A stretch of DNA of 64,000 bases. It comes from DATCZB01 sp035513215. Lineage in GTDB: Bacteria; Pseudomonadota; Gammaproteobacteria; Steroidobacterales; Rariloculaceae. Positions within the stretch are counted from its first letter, which is position 1; the number at the start of each line of letters is the position of its first letter. The stretch spans positions 1 to 64,000 of the forward strand of contig DATKCK010000106.1 in assembly GCA_035513215.1 (NCBI GenBank), read 5' to 3'. The notes beneath the pieces are model-generated. The model was not told where the DNA came from, did not search any database, and saw only the letters and a program-made list of their open reading frames with translations. Positions 44,494 to 54,510 of the stretch are shown here, one piece after another. Position numbers and translations under genes: made by a program.

Positions 44494-44510
44494 TCGGGGT
44501 CTGACCCCGA
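44494..44510. repeat. Short perfect palindrome downstream of rnpB
   Basis: TCGGGGTC-t-GACCCCGA is an 8-bp perfect inverted repeat around one central base, 4 nt after the end of rnpB. It may help terminate rnpB although no T-run follows, or be a REP-like unit. Confidence 0.6.
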
Positions 44511-44583
44511 TACTCCTCCTCACACCGTCGCCGGGCTGCGACACTAACCTACTGTCAATCAAAGGGAAATCTTCCGGTTCTCG

Positions 44584-44613
44584 TTGACACCGGGCCCTGG
44601 CAGTCCCTATAGT
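44584..44613 (+). promoter_or_regulatory. Promoter of the dcw cluster (Pmra)
   Basis: TTGACA (44584-44589), an 18-bp spacer and TATAGT (44608-44613) form a good sigma-70 promoter. The start site is expected near 44620, at the edge of the MraZ repeats. Confidence 0.75.
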
Positions 44614-44621
44614 GCGACGAG

Positions 44622-44646
44622 GTGGAGAAAAGTGGGGAAAAGTGGG
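44622..44646 (+). promoter_or_regulatory. MraZ operator: three GTGGR repeats at 10-bp spacing
   Basis: GTGGAGAAAA, GTGGGGAAAA and GTGGG follow each other at exact 10-bp intervals just downstream of the predicted transcription start. The MraZ regulator is known to bind TGGGN5 repeats at its own promoter, so this is an autoregulatory operator controlling the division cluster. Confidence 0.85.
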
Positions 44647-44660
44647 TCTTTTAGTTTCGG

Positions 44661-45116
44661 ATGTTTCGCGGTCCCTCAAAAGTCACCTTGGATGCCAAGG
44701 GACGGCTGGCCATACCGAGCCGCCATCGCGAGCGCATCTTAACGCGCGCGGGCGGCCTGCTGGTAGCGACCGTCGACCGTGACTATTGCCTGCTGATCTA
44801 CCCGTTACCCGAGTGGGAGGAGATCGAACGCAAGCTCGTGCGCCTGCCGTCTCTGCATAAGGACGCGCGCAAGCTGCAGCGATTGATGCTCGGGTACGCC
44901 ACCGAACTAGAAATGGACAACCAGGGACGCATTCTTCTGCCCCGCGAGCTCAGGGAGTTCGCCGGGCTCGAGCAAAAGGCCATGCTGATCGGTCAGGGCA
45001 ACAAGCTCGAGCTTTGGGATGAGGAGCGGTGGAACGAACGCCGCGATGAATGGTTGGCCGGGGGCGACAGCGATTACAAGGATCTGCCTGCAGAGCTCGA
45101 GTCACTGTCGTTGTAA
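44661..45116 (+). CDS. mraZ: Transcriptional regulator MraZ
   Basis: MraZ (151 residues) is a double AbrB-like (SpoVT/AbrB) DNA-binding protein that represses the dcw promoter. Two copies of the family motif are visible: D-A-K-G-R-L-A-I-P-S-R-H near residue 10 and D-N-Q-G-R-I-L-L-P-R-E-L near residue 85. It heads the dcw cluster and is preceded by the three-repeat operator. No strong Shine-Dalgarno precedes the ATG. Confidence 0.96.
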   Translation: MFRGPSKVTLDAKGRLAIPSRHRERILTRAGGLLVATVDRDYCLLIYPLPEWEEIERKLVRLPSLHKDARKLQRLMLGYATELEMDNQGRILLPRELREFAGLEQKAMLIGQGNKLELWDEERWNERRDEWLAGGDSDYKDLPAELESLSL

Positions 45117-45133
45117 CAGGCCTGGGTGCGGCC

Positions 45134-46078
45134 ATGGTTAAGCATCAGCCGGTGCTCGCGACCGAGGCGCTGGCTGGTTTGGCGGTAATAAGAGATGGCT
45201 GCTACGTGGATGGCACGTACGGACGTGGGGGGCATAGCGCGGCGATTCTCGCAGAACTCGGAGCGGCGGGCAGGCTGCTCGCGCTCGACAAGGACCCCGA
45301 TGCCGTCGCCGACGCGAGGCAGCGGTTTCGGGACGATTTTCGGTTCGCAATCAGGCATGCGGGTTACGAGGACATGCTGCGTGTCGCCGGCGAAGAGCTT
45401 GGCGACCGCGCTGTCCTCGGCGTTTTGCTCGATCTCGGCGTCTCGTCGCCGCAGCTCGAAGATCCCGCAAGAGGGTTCAGCTTTCGAATTTCAGGCCCTC
45501 TCGATATGCGAATGAACACGAGTCGGGGCGTGACGGCCGCCGAATGGCTCGGCAAGGTCAGCGAGGAGGAGCTGGCCGCGGTGCTGAGGCGCTTCGGCGA
45601 GGAGCCGAAAGCCGGCCGGATCGCCAGGGCCATCGTCGCCGCAAGAGCCAGACAGCCGATAACGACGACGGCCGAGCTTGCGGACATCGTCGAGCGGGCC
45701 GCTCCCGGCCGCGGGAGACGCAGGATACACCCGGCAACCCGCGCCTTTCAGGCGATTCGAATCGCCGTCAACGACGAGCTCGCGGCGCTAGAGTGCGGGC
45801 TCGATGCCGCGGTCGAGCTCCTCGCCGCGGGCGGGCGGCTCGTCGTCATCAGCTTCCATTCGCTCGAGGACCGGATCGTCAAGCGGTTCATCGTCCGCGA
45901 GTCGCGGGGCGATCCCGTTTACGCCGGCCTGCCCGAGATGCCACCGGCGGCGCGACCGCGCCTCAGACCCGTCGGCGGCCTGGTCCGGCCCGGTCCCGCG
46001 GAGCTCGAATCGAACCCGAGATCACGCAGCGCCCGGCTGCGCGTCGCCGAGAAGCTAGCCGGGGAGCCGGCCCGATGA
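45134..46078 (+). CDS. rsmH: 16S rRNA (cytosine-1402-N4) methyltransferase
   Basis: RsmH (MraW, 314 residues) methylates N4 of C1402 in 16S rRNA. Motifs include H-Q-P-V-L near the N-terminus, the SAM-binding Y-V-D-G-T-Y-G-R-G-G-H-S, L-D-L-G-V-S-S-P-Q-L and I-S-F-H-S-L-E-D-R. The frame is open 28 codons upstream into mraZ, but the family begins at the M-V-K-H-Q-P of ATG 45134. The stop overlaps the ftsL start (ATGA). Confidence 0.97.
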   Translation: MVKHQPVLATEALAGLAVIRDGCYVDGTYGRGGHSAAILAELGAAGRLLALDKDPDAVADARQRFRDDFRFAIRHAGYEDMLRVAGEELGDRAVLGVLLDLGVSSPQLEDPARGFSFRISGPLDMRMNTSRGVTAAEWLGKVSEEELAAVLRRFGEEPKAGRIARAIVAARARQPITTTAELADIVERAAPGRGRRRIHPATRAFQAIRIAVNDELAALECGLDAAVELLAAGGRLVVISFHSLEDRIVKRFIVRESRGDPVYAGLPEMPPAARPRLRPVGGLVRPGPAELESNPRSRSARLRVAEKLAGEPAR

Positions 46079-46356
46079 GGCTCGCCATCCTGGAGATCAT
46101 GCTTGCCGTAGTTTTGCTCGGCGGCATCGTCAGCACCGGCATGGCGCTCGTGTCGACGACCCACGAGTCGCGGCGACTGTTCCGCGAGGTCGAGCTGCTG
46201 CGGCGGGAGCAGGACCGCTTGCGAGACGAGTGGAGCGCGCTGACACTCGAGGTATCGCATCTTGCAGGCCACGCCCGAATCGATGAGATCGCGCGCGATG
46301 AGCTCGGACTCGTCGAGCCCGATGCGGGCCGGCTCTACGTCGAGGTCGCCCCTTGA
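46075..46356 (+). CDS. ftsL: Cell division protein FtsL
   Basis: This small bitopic divisome protein (93 residues) has one N-terminal membrane helix (about residues 4-26) and a periplasmic coiled coil rich in Glu, Arg and Leu (about 33-60), as in FtsL. FtsL bridges FtsB/FtsQ and the FtsWI synthase. It overlaps rsmH and ftsI by 4 nt on each side, the canonical position. Identification rests on architecture and position because FtsL sequences diverge quickly. Confidence 0.92.
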   Translation: MRLAILEIMLAVVLLGGIVSTGMALVSTTHESRRLFREVELLRREQDRLRDEWSALTLEVSHLAGHARIDEIARDELGLVEPDAGRLYVEVAP

Positions 46357-48092
46357 ACCGCCGTCGCCACAAGGCGAAGCCCGTCATGCCGGCGTGGCGT
46401 CCGAAGCTGCTGCTCGGGCTCTTCGCGCTCGTCGCCGTGACGCTCGAGGCACGTCTCGTCTGGCTGCAGCTCTTTCAGGGGGACTTCCTCGCTGCCGAAG
46501 GCAATGAGCGTCAGCTGCGTGTCGTCGAGATGCCGGCCCACCGGGGCCTCCTGCTCGACCGACATGGCGAGCCGCTTGCGGTCAGCACGCCGGTCGAAAG
46601 TTTGTTCGTCGATCCGCAAAGGGTCCCGCTCGATCGGATCGGCGAGCTTGCCCGGCCGCTCGGCCGCGATGCCGACGTTCTCGAGCGCGAAATCACGAGC
46701 CGCCAGGATCGTGAATTCTACTGGCTCGCGCGTAGGCTCGCCCCGGGCGATGCCGCCGAGGTTCTCGATCTCGGTATCGAAGGCGTATCGACGCGACGCG
46801 AGTACAAGCGCTACTACCCGCAACACGAGGTCACCTGTCACCTTCTCGGCTTTACCGGCGACGAGGATATCGGTCAGGAAGGGCTCGAATTCGCACTGGA
46901 TGCTCGCCTGGCCGCCGAGCCCGGCAGCAAGCTCGTTCAGCGCGACCGGCGCGGCCGATACATTGCCGACGTCGAGGAGATCGACCCGCCGCGACCCGGG
47001 CGCGACATCCGCACCAGCATCGATCTGCGTCTGCAGTGGCCGGCCTATCGCGCGCTGAAGGCGGCCGTGCTTGCGAGCGAGGCGAGCTCCGGATCGCTCG
47101 TCGTGCTCGATGTCGAGACTGGCGAAGTGCTGGCGATGGTCAATCAGCCGACCTGCAACCCGAACGATCCTGGGCAGCGGGCCGAACCCTGGCGGTTCCG
47201 GAATCGTGCAATCACCGATCCGGTCGAGCCGGGATCGGCGATCAAGCCGCTGATTCTGGCCGCGGCGCTCGACTCCGGTTACACGCCGGAAACGCTGATC
47301 GATGTGCCGAAGGTCCTCTACGTCGCCGGGCAGGACGTGACGCGCGACGATAACGGGCCGCTCGGCGTCGTCACCGTCACCGAGATACTGGCGCGATCGA
47401 GCAGCGTTGGCATGGGTCTCATCGGGCTCGAGCTCGATCGCGCCGATATCTGGCGAACGCTCAAGGCTTTCGGAATCGGGGAATGGACCGGCAACGGCGA
47501 GTCGGTCGGCAACGTGCTCGGCAGGCTCGAGTCGCCCGGCAAGCTCGAGGACTACGAGCACTGGGGCCAGGTGGGGCAGGCGACGCTTTCGTACGGCTAC
47601 CGGCTCTCGGTCACGTCGCTGCAGCTCGCCCGCGCCTACGCCGCGATCGGCTCGGGGGGCCTCCTCCCGCCCGTCTCGTTCGAAGCCCTGACCGAGCCGC
47701 CGAAGCGTGTCCGCGCGATCAGTCCCGAGATTGCGGCCGACCTCATGACGATGCTCGAGGCCGTTGTCTATTCCGAAGGCGCCACGGCGGCGCGCGCCGA
47801 CATTCCGAACTATCGCAGTGCCGGCAAGACGGGCACCGCCCGCATGCTCGAAGCGGGCGAGTATTCGAACGACAAGTATCGCGCGATCTTCGCCGGGCTC
47901 GCGCCGGCCAGCCGGCCGCGCTTCGTGGCCGTCGTCGTGATCAGCGACCCGCGCAGCGAGGCCTATCACGGCGGCGACGTGGCCGCGCCGGTCTTCGCCA
48001 AGGTCATGAGCGCGGCGTTGCGGATCTACGGCATCGCGCCCGACGCGGCTGCCGAGCCGGTGCTGATCTCCCGCGCCGAGGATCCGCGATGA
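46353..48092 (+). CDS. ftsI: Peptidoglycan D,D-transpeptidase FtsI (PBP3)
   Basis: FtsI (579 residues) cross-links septal peptidoglycan. An N-terminal membrane anchor (about residues 17-37) and a pedestal domain precede the transpeptidase domain. The SxxK motif is S295-A-I-K298 and the KTG motif is K492-T-G494. The second motif, normally S-x-N, reads S349-S-S351 here, an unusual replacement of Asn. TTG at 46353 overlaps the ftsL stop and has GAGG 7 nt upstream; ATG 46386 is an alternative. It is a beta-lactam target. Confidence 0.95.
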   Translation: MNRRRHKAKPVMPAWRPKLLLGLFALVAVTLEARLVWLQLFQGDFLAAEGNERQLRVVEMPAHRGLLLDRHGEPLAVSTPVESLFVDPQRVPLDRIGELARPLGRDADVLEREITSRQDREFYWLARRLAPGDAAEVLDLGIEGVSTRREYKRYYPQHEVTCHLLGFTGDEDIGQEGLEFALDARLAAEPGSKLVQRDRRGRYIADVEEIDPPRPGRDIRTSIDLRLQWPAYRALKAAVLASEASSGSLVVLDVETGEVLAMVNQPTCNPNDPGQRAEPWRFRNRAITDPVEPGSAIKPLILAAALDSGYTPETLIDVPKVLYVAGQDVTRDDNGPLGVVTVTEILARSSSVGMGLIGLELDRADIWRTLKAFGIGEWTGNGESVGNVLGRLESPGKLEDYEHWGQVGQATLSYGYRLSVTSLQLARAYAAIGSGGLLPPVSFEALTEPPKRVRAISPEIAADLMTMLEAVVYSEGATAARADIPNYRSAGKTGTARMLEAGEYSNDKYRAIFAGLAPASRPRFVAVVVISDPRSEAYHGGDVAAPVFAKVMSAALRIYGIAPDAAAEPVLISRAEDPR

Positions 48093-49560
48093 TGGCGGCG
48101 GTCGTCGCTGCGATGACGCTCGGCGAGCTTTTGGGATCCGCCGCCGGCGCGCATGAGCGTATCACCGTGACCGATCTCGTCAGCGACAGTCGCGAGGTCA
48201 CACCCGGCGCTGCTTTCATTGCGCTCGCAGGCCACCGCAGTCACGGTCTCGACCATGCAGCCGAGGCGCTCGCTGCCGGCGCGAGCATCGTCGTCTACGA
48301 GCCGCCTGCCGGAGGCGTGGACGTGCCCGCGCCGTCGCTCGCCCTGCCCGGGCTGACGCGCAGGCTCGGTGAGCTCGGGCGAAAGTTCTATGGGCGCCGG
48401 CGCCCGCCCGACGGGCTCGTCGGGGTAACGGGCACGAACGGCAAGACCACGGTCGCATGGCTCATCGCCTCGGCCCTGACGACGCTCGGCGAGCCTTGCG
48501 CCTACCTCGGAACGCTCGGCTACGGCGTCGGCGGGGCGCTGAAGCCGCAGTCGCTGACGACGCCCGATTGCCTGAGCCTGCATCGGAAGCTCGCGGAGCT
48601 CGGCACGCCGCGAGCTGCGCTTGAAATCTCGTCGCACGCGATCGCGCAGGACCGCATCGCGGGTCTCGGCATCGAGGGCGCCGTATTCACGAACTTAAGC
48701 CACGATCATCTCGACTGGCACGGCTCGATGGGCGCCTATTTTGAGACCAAGGCGAAGCTCTTCGATCGCGACGGCTTGAAGTTCGCCGTCGTCAACTCGG
48801 GCGACGCCTACGGCCAAAAGCTCCTCGCCCGGATCGCACCGTCGGCGCGTCGCATATCGGTCAGGCTCGACGACACCGCCTCCGCTGATCTGACGGCTAG
48901 GTGCGAGAGCCGCGGATTCGCGGGGCAGATCCTGAACGTCTCTGGCAGCCGAGGCGTGGCCCGTATCGAGTCGCCGCTGATCGGCGAGTTCAATGCCGAG
49001 AACCTGATGCTTGCGTTTGCTGCGGCCGTTGCCGCCGGTCACGATTTCGAAAGGGCGGCCGCCGCGCTGTCCAAGGCCGCGGCGCCGCCCGGTCGCATGG
49101 AGGTCTTCGGCGGGCCGCCCGCTCGCCCGTGGGTGATCGTCGACTATGCGCACACGCCGGCCGCGCTGGCGCGCGCGCTCGCGGCGGCCGTGGCCATGAA
49201 ATCGGGCGATCTGACCTGCGTTTTCGGCTGCGGCGGCGACCGCGATCGTGACAAGCGAGCGCCGATGGGCCGGGCCGCGGCCGACAACGCCGATCACATC
49301 GTGCTGACCGACGACAATCCTAGAGGCGAGGATCCGGCCGCGATCGTCGCCGCCATCGCGGCCGGAGCCGCCGGCCACCGGGACGTTCGGATCGAGCACG
49401 CCAGAGATCTTGCCATCGAAGGCGCCATCCGCCGCGCGCGACCGGGCGACGTCGTCCTCGTCGCGGGCAAAGGCCACGAGACGCGGCAGCTCGCGCGGGG
49501 TGAATCGCGGCCGTTCGACGACAGGGCCGTGGTTCGAAGCGTTCTGGAGGGCGGGGGTTG

Positions 49561-49561
<1 letters not shown>
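48089..49561 (+). CDS. murE: UDP-MurNAc-L-alanyl-D-glutamate:meso-diaminopimelate ligase
   Basis: MurE (490 residues) adds meso-diaminopimelate to the growing stem peptide. The ATP loop is G-T-N-G-K-T-T, and the C-terminal D-N-P-R motif (in D-D-N-P-R-G-E-D-P) selects meso-DAP over lysine. The ATG overlaps the ftsI stop (ATGATG; either ATG is possible). A long upstream extension of this frame is a shadow of ftsI. Confidence 0.97.
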
Positions 49562-50915
<1,354 letters not shown>

Positions 50916-50922
<7 letters not shown>

Positions 50923-52004
50923 TGCTCCTGTCGGAATACCTCACGCAGTTCTATTCGGGGTTCAACGTCTTCAGCTATCAGACGATGCGCGCGATTCTCG
51001 GCGCCCTCACGGCTCTGGTCCTGTCGCTCGCGCTCGGGCCCTACCTGATTAGCCGGCTCTCGAAGGGCCACGTCGGACAGCAAGTCCGCGAGATCGGTCC
51101 GGCATCCCATCTGCCGAAGGCCGGCACGCCGACGATGGGCGGCGCGCTGATTCTGATTGCGATAGCCGTCAGCACGCTGCTCTGGGCGGATCTTAACAAT
51201 CGATTCGTCTGGATCGTGCTCGGTGTGACGATGATTTTCGGTCTCATCGGGTTTGTCGATGACTACAAGAAGCTTAGGGTCCGAAACTCGGAGGGCTTAA
51301 GCCCGCGAACGAAATTCTTCTGGCAATCGATTGCGGCGCTCGCTGCGGCCCTGCTGCTCTACTACACGGCCGACGACCCGCTCGTCGAGCACGCGCTGCT
51401 GATTCCCTATTTCCCCAGTCTCCTCGTGCCGTTGAGCATGTTCTTCTACGTTGCGTTCGTCTATTTCGTCATCGTCGGGAGCTCCAATGGAGTCAACCTG
51501 ACCGACGGGCTCGATGGCCTCGCGATCATGCCCGCCGTGCTCGTCGGCGGCGCGCTCGGTCTTTTCGCCTGGGTTTCGGGCAACGTCAACGTTTCCGAAT
51601 ATCTCGACATCCCCTATATCGCGGGGGCGGGCGAGATGCTGATTTTCTGTGCGGCCCTGGCTGGCGCCGGCCTGGGCTTCTTGTGGTTCAACACGTATCC
51701 CGCGCAGGTCTTCATGGGCGACGTCGGTGCGCTTGCACTTGGCGCCGCTCTCGGCCTCGTGGCGGTCGTGGCGCGGCAGGAACTGGTATTGCTCATCATG
51801 GGCGGTGTATTCGTCGTCGAAACCGTCTCGGTCATTATCCAGGTTGCCTCGTACAAGATGACGGGCCGGCGCATTTTTCGGATGGCCCCGCTGCACCATC
51901 ACTTCGAGCTCAAGGGCTGGGCAGAGCCGAAGGTTATCGTCCGATTCTGGATCATCACGGTCATTCTCGTGCTGGTCGGCCTCGCGAGCCTCAAGGTTCG
52001 CTGA
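50916..52004 (+). CDS. mraY: Phospho-N-acetylmuramoyl-pentapeptide transferase
   Basis: MraY (362 residues) makes lipid I on the inner membrane from UDP-MurNAc-pentapeptide and undecaprenyl phosphate. About ten membrane helices are visible. Catalytic motifs include D-D-Y-K-K (aspartate-rich), N-L-T-D-G-L-D-G-L-A and H-H-H-F-E. GGAG lies 6 nt before ATG 50916, which overlaps murF by 7 nt. Confidence 0.97.
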
Positions 52005-53362
52005 TGGCCGCGGTCATGAATGCAACCGGCAAGACATCGGCCCGCTATACGCTCGTCGTCGGTCTCGGCGCGAGCGGCCTCGCCGCGGCCCGCTATCTGT
52101 GCGCTCAGGGAGAGCCGGTGCTCGTGATCGACAGTCGCCTGGCGCCTCCGGGGCTCGAGGCGCTCGCCCGCGAGCAAGCCAGGGTCAGGATCGAGCTCGG
52201 GACGCTCGACCCGAAGTGGCTCGCCGGCGCCACGCGCATCGTGCTGTCCCCGGGTCTCTCGGTCGACCTGCCATTGATGGCGGAGGCGCGAAGCCGCGGC
52301 ATCGAAATCGTCGGCGAGCTCGAGCTGTTCGCCCGGGCCGCGGTCGCGCCGGTGATCGCGGTAACGGGTTCGAACGGCAAGAGCACGGTAACGAGCCTGG
52401 TTGCCGCCTTGCTGAAGGCTGAAGGGTTCGACGCGCCCGCGGGCGGGAATCTCGGTCCGCCCGCGCTCGAGTTGCTGGAGCATCGGGACGTCGATGCCTA
52501 CGTCGTCGAGATCTCGAGCTTTCAGCTCGAGACGGTTCGTTCTATGAAGCCGGCGGCCGCGGCGCTGCTCAATGTTTCAGCCGATCACATCGACCGGCAC
52601 GGCAGTCTCGATCGCTACGCATCGCTGAAGGGCTCGTTGCTCACGTCCGCCCGACGCGCGATCGTCAACTGGGACGACCCGATCGTTCGCGAGCTGGCGC
52701 CGCGCGGCGGCGAAACGATCGCCTTTTCCGTCGTGGAGCCCCTGGCTGACGGCTGGTCGGTCGTCGAGAAGTCGGGTGAGCGGTGGCTTGCGCGAAGACT
52801 CGAGCCCCTGATCCGAAGCGTGGATCTCGGGCTTCCCGGCAGAACCGGCGAGGCCAACTCCCTTGCGGCGCTGGCGCTCGCCGATTGCCTGGGCGGCGAT
52901 CTCGCGCCTGCGGTTGCGGCGCTTGCCCGGTTTCGTGGCTTGCCGCACCGGCTCCAGCTCGTGCGCGAGCTTAACGGAGTGAGCTATGTCAACGACTCCA
53001 AGGGCACGAACGTGGGCGCGACGGTCGCGGCGCTTGCAGGCAGCGACAGCCCGACGGTGTTGATCGCCGGCGGTCAGTCGAAAGGCGCCGACTTTCGGCC
53101 GCTCGCCGACGCGCTCGAAGGACGCGTCAAGGCCGTCATCCTGATCGGCGAGGCGGCGGGCGAGCTCGGGTCGCTCCTTCAGGGCCGCGCACGGGTCGTC
53201 CGAGCGGAGAGTCTCGACGTCGCGGTCGAAAAGGCTGCCGCAATCGCCGAGCCCGGCGACCGCGTGTTGCTGTCGCCGGCCTGCGCCAGTCAGGACATGT
53301 TCGTCGACTACAGGGATCGCGGTGATGCTTTCGCGCGCGCCGTCCGAGGGTTGCCGGAATGA
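52004..53362 (+). CDS. murD: UDP-MurNAc-L-alanine:D-glutamate ligase
   Basis: MurD (452 residues) adds D-glutamate to UDP-MurNAc-L-Ala. The N-terminal Rossmann region G-L-G-A-S-G-L-A is followed by the ATP loop G-S-N-G-K-S-T, the metal-binding Mur core and C-terminal Y-V-N-D-S-K-G-T-N. The ATG shares its A with the mraY stop (TGATG); ATG 52016 is an alternative. Its end overlaps ftsW by 4 nt. Confidence 0.97.
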   Translation: MAAVMNATGKTSARYTLVVGLGASGLAAARYLCAQGEPVLVIDSRLAPPGLEALAREQARVRIELGTLDPKWLAGATRIVLSPGLSVDLPLMAEARSRGIEIVGELELFARAAVAPVIAVTGSNGKSTVTSLVAALLKAEGFDAPAGGNLGPPALELLEHRDVDAYVVEISSFQLETVRSMKPAAAALLNVSADHIDRHGSLDRYASLKGSLLTSARRAIVNWDDPIVRELAPRGGETIAFSVVEPLADGWSVVEKSGERWLARRLEPLIRSVDLGLPGRTGEANSLAALALADCLGGDLAPAVAALARFRGLPHRLQLVRELNGVSYVNDSKGTNVGATVAALAGSDSPTVLIAGGQSKGADFRPLADALEGRVKAVILIGEAAGELGSLLQGRARVVRAESLDVAVEKAAAIAEPGDRVLLSPACASQDMFVDYRDRGDAFARAVRGLPE

Positions 53363-54510
53363 CCGTCTCTCTCAGAGCGCCGGCCCCGCCCGATCCGGTG
53401 CTGGTCGGCACGTCGCTCGCGCTGATCGGCATCGGCGCGATCATGGCGGGCTCGGCATCGATCGGCGTGGCTGACGAAGATGTCGGCGAGCCGCTGTTTT
53501 TTTTCGTGCAGCATCTCGGGGCGCTCGCGATCGGCCTGGCCGGAATGCTGCTTGCGATCAAGACGCCGTTGGAATGGTGGCACCGTCTCGCGAGCCTGAT
53601 GCTGGCCGGCGCTTTCGCCGTACTGATTCTGGTGCTGTTGCCCGGTATCGGCGACACGGTCAACGGCGCCAGGCGATGGCTCGACATCGGCCCGATCGGA
53701 TTCCAGGCGTCGGAGCTCGCCCGGTTCATGCTCCTTATGTATCTCGCAAGCTATGGCGTGCGCCATCGCGAGGCGCTCGCTTCGGGTCTTGCCGGATTCC
53801 TGCGACCGATGGTGCTCGTCGGCCTCGCCTCGCTGCTGCTATTGCTCGAACCGGATTTCGGAGCCACCGCCGTTCTGATCGCGACGAGCCTCGGGCTTTT
53901 GTTCGTCGCCGGCGCGAGGCTGCGCGACCTCAGTGCCGCCGCGCTGGCGGCGGGCGCGACATTCGCGGCGCTGATCTGGTTCGAGCCGTATCGACTCGAT
54001 CGTCTACTGTCATGGCTCAACCCCTGGGAAGACGCGCTCGACAGCGGATACCAGCTCGTCAACTCGTTCATCGCGATCGGCAGCGGTACCTGGTTCGGCG
54101 TCGGTCTCGGTCAGGGCGTGCAGAAAATGCACTACCTGCCGGAGCCGCACACCGATTTCGTGTTCGCCGTGCTGGCCGAAGAGGTCGGACTGGTCGGCGC
54201 CACGGTCGTTATCATTCTGTTCTCGATCCTCGTCTTTCGCGCCTTCGAGCTTGGCCGGCGGGCGCTGGCCGCCGAGCAGACCTTCAACGCGCTGCTTGCG
54301 ATCGGTATCGGTTTGTCGCTCGGTTTGCAGGCAGCGATCAGCATCGGTGTCAACACGGGCCTGCTGCCGACCAAGGGACTGACCTTGCCTCTGATCAGTT
54401 TCGGCCGGACCAGCATCGTCGTGACATTGTTCGCGCTCGGTCTCCTGCTGCGAGTGGCACGCGAAATCGAGAATCCGCCGCTGCCGCGACGCGAGAGGGC
54501 CGAAGCATGA
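53359..54510 (+). CDS. ftsW: Septal peptidoglycan glycosyltransferase FtsW
   Basis: FtsW (383 residues) is the SEDS polymerase that works with FtsI at the septum. Ten membrane helices are predicted. The putative catalytic Asp lies in L-L-E-P-D-F-G-A-T, and the large periplasmic loop contains S-G-Y-Q-L-V-N-S and P-E-P-H-T-D-F-V-F-A. The late SEDS motif usually written S-Y-G-G-S-S reads S-F-G-R-T-S here. The start overlaps murD and the end overlaps murG, each by 4 nt. Confidence 0.95.
   Translation: MTVSLRAPAPPDPVLVGTSLALIGIGAIMAGSASIGVADEDVGEPLFFFVQHLGALAIGLAGMLLAIKTPLEWWHRLASLMLAGAFAVLILVLLPGIGDTVNGARRWLDIGPIGFQASELARFMLLMYLASYGVRHREALASGLAGFLRPMVLVGLASLLLLLEPDFGATAVLIATSLGLLFVAGARLRDLSAAALAAGATFAALIWFEPYRLDRLLSWLNPWEDALDSGYQLVNSFIAIGSGTWFGVGLGQGVQKMHYLPEPHTDFVFAVLAEEVGLVGATVVIILFSILVFRAFELGRRALAAEQTFNALLAIGIGLSLGLQAAISIGVNTGLLPTKGLTLPLISFGRTSIVVTLFALGLLLRVAREIENPPLPRRERAEA

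Noticed and set aside
44494..44510. Palindrome as a definite rnpB terminator
   Set aside because: No T-run follows the stem, so it is listed only as a repeat.
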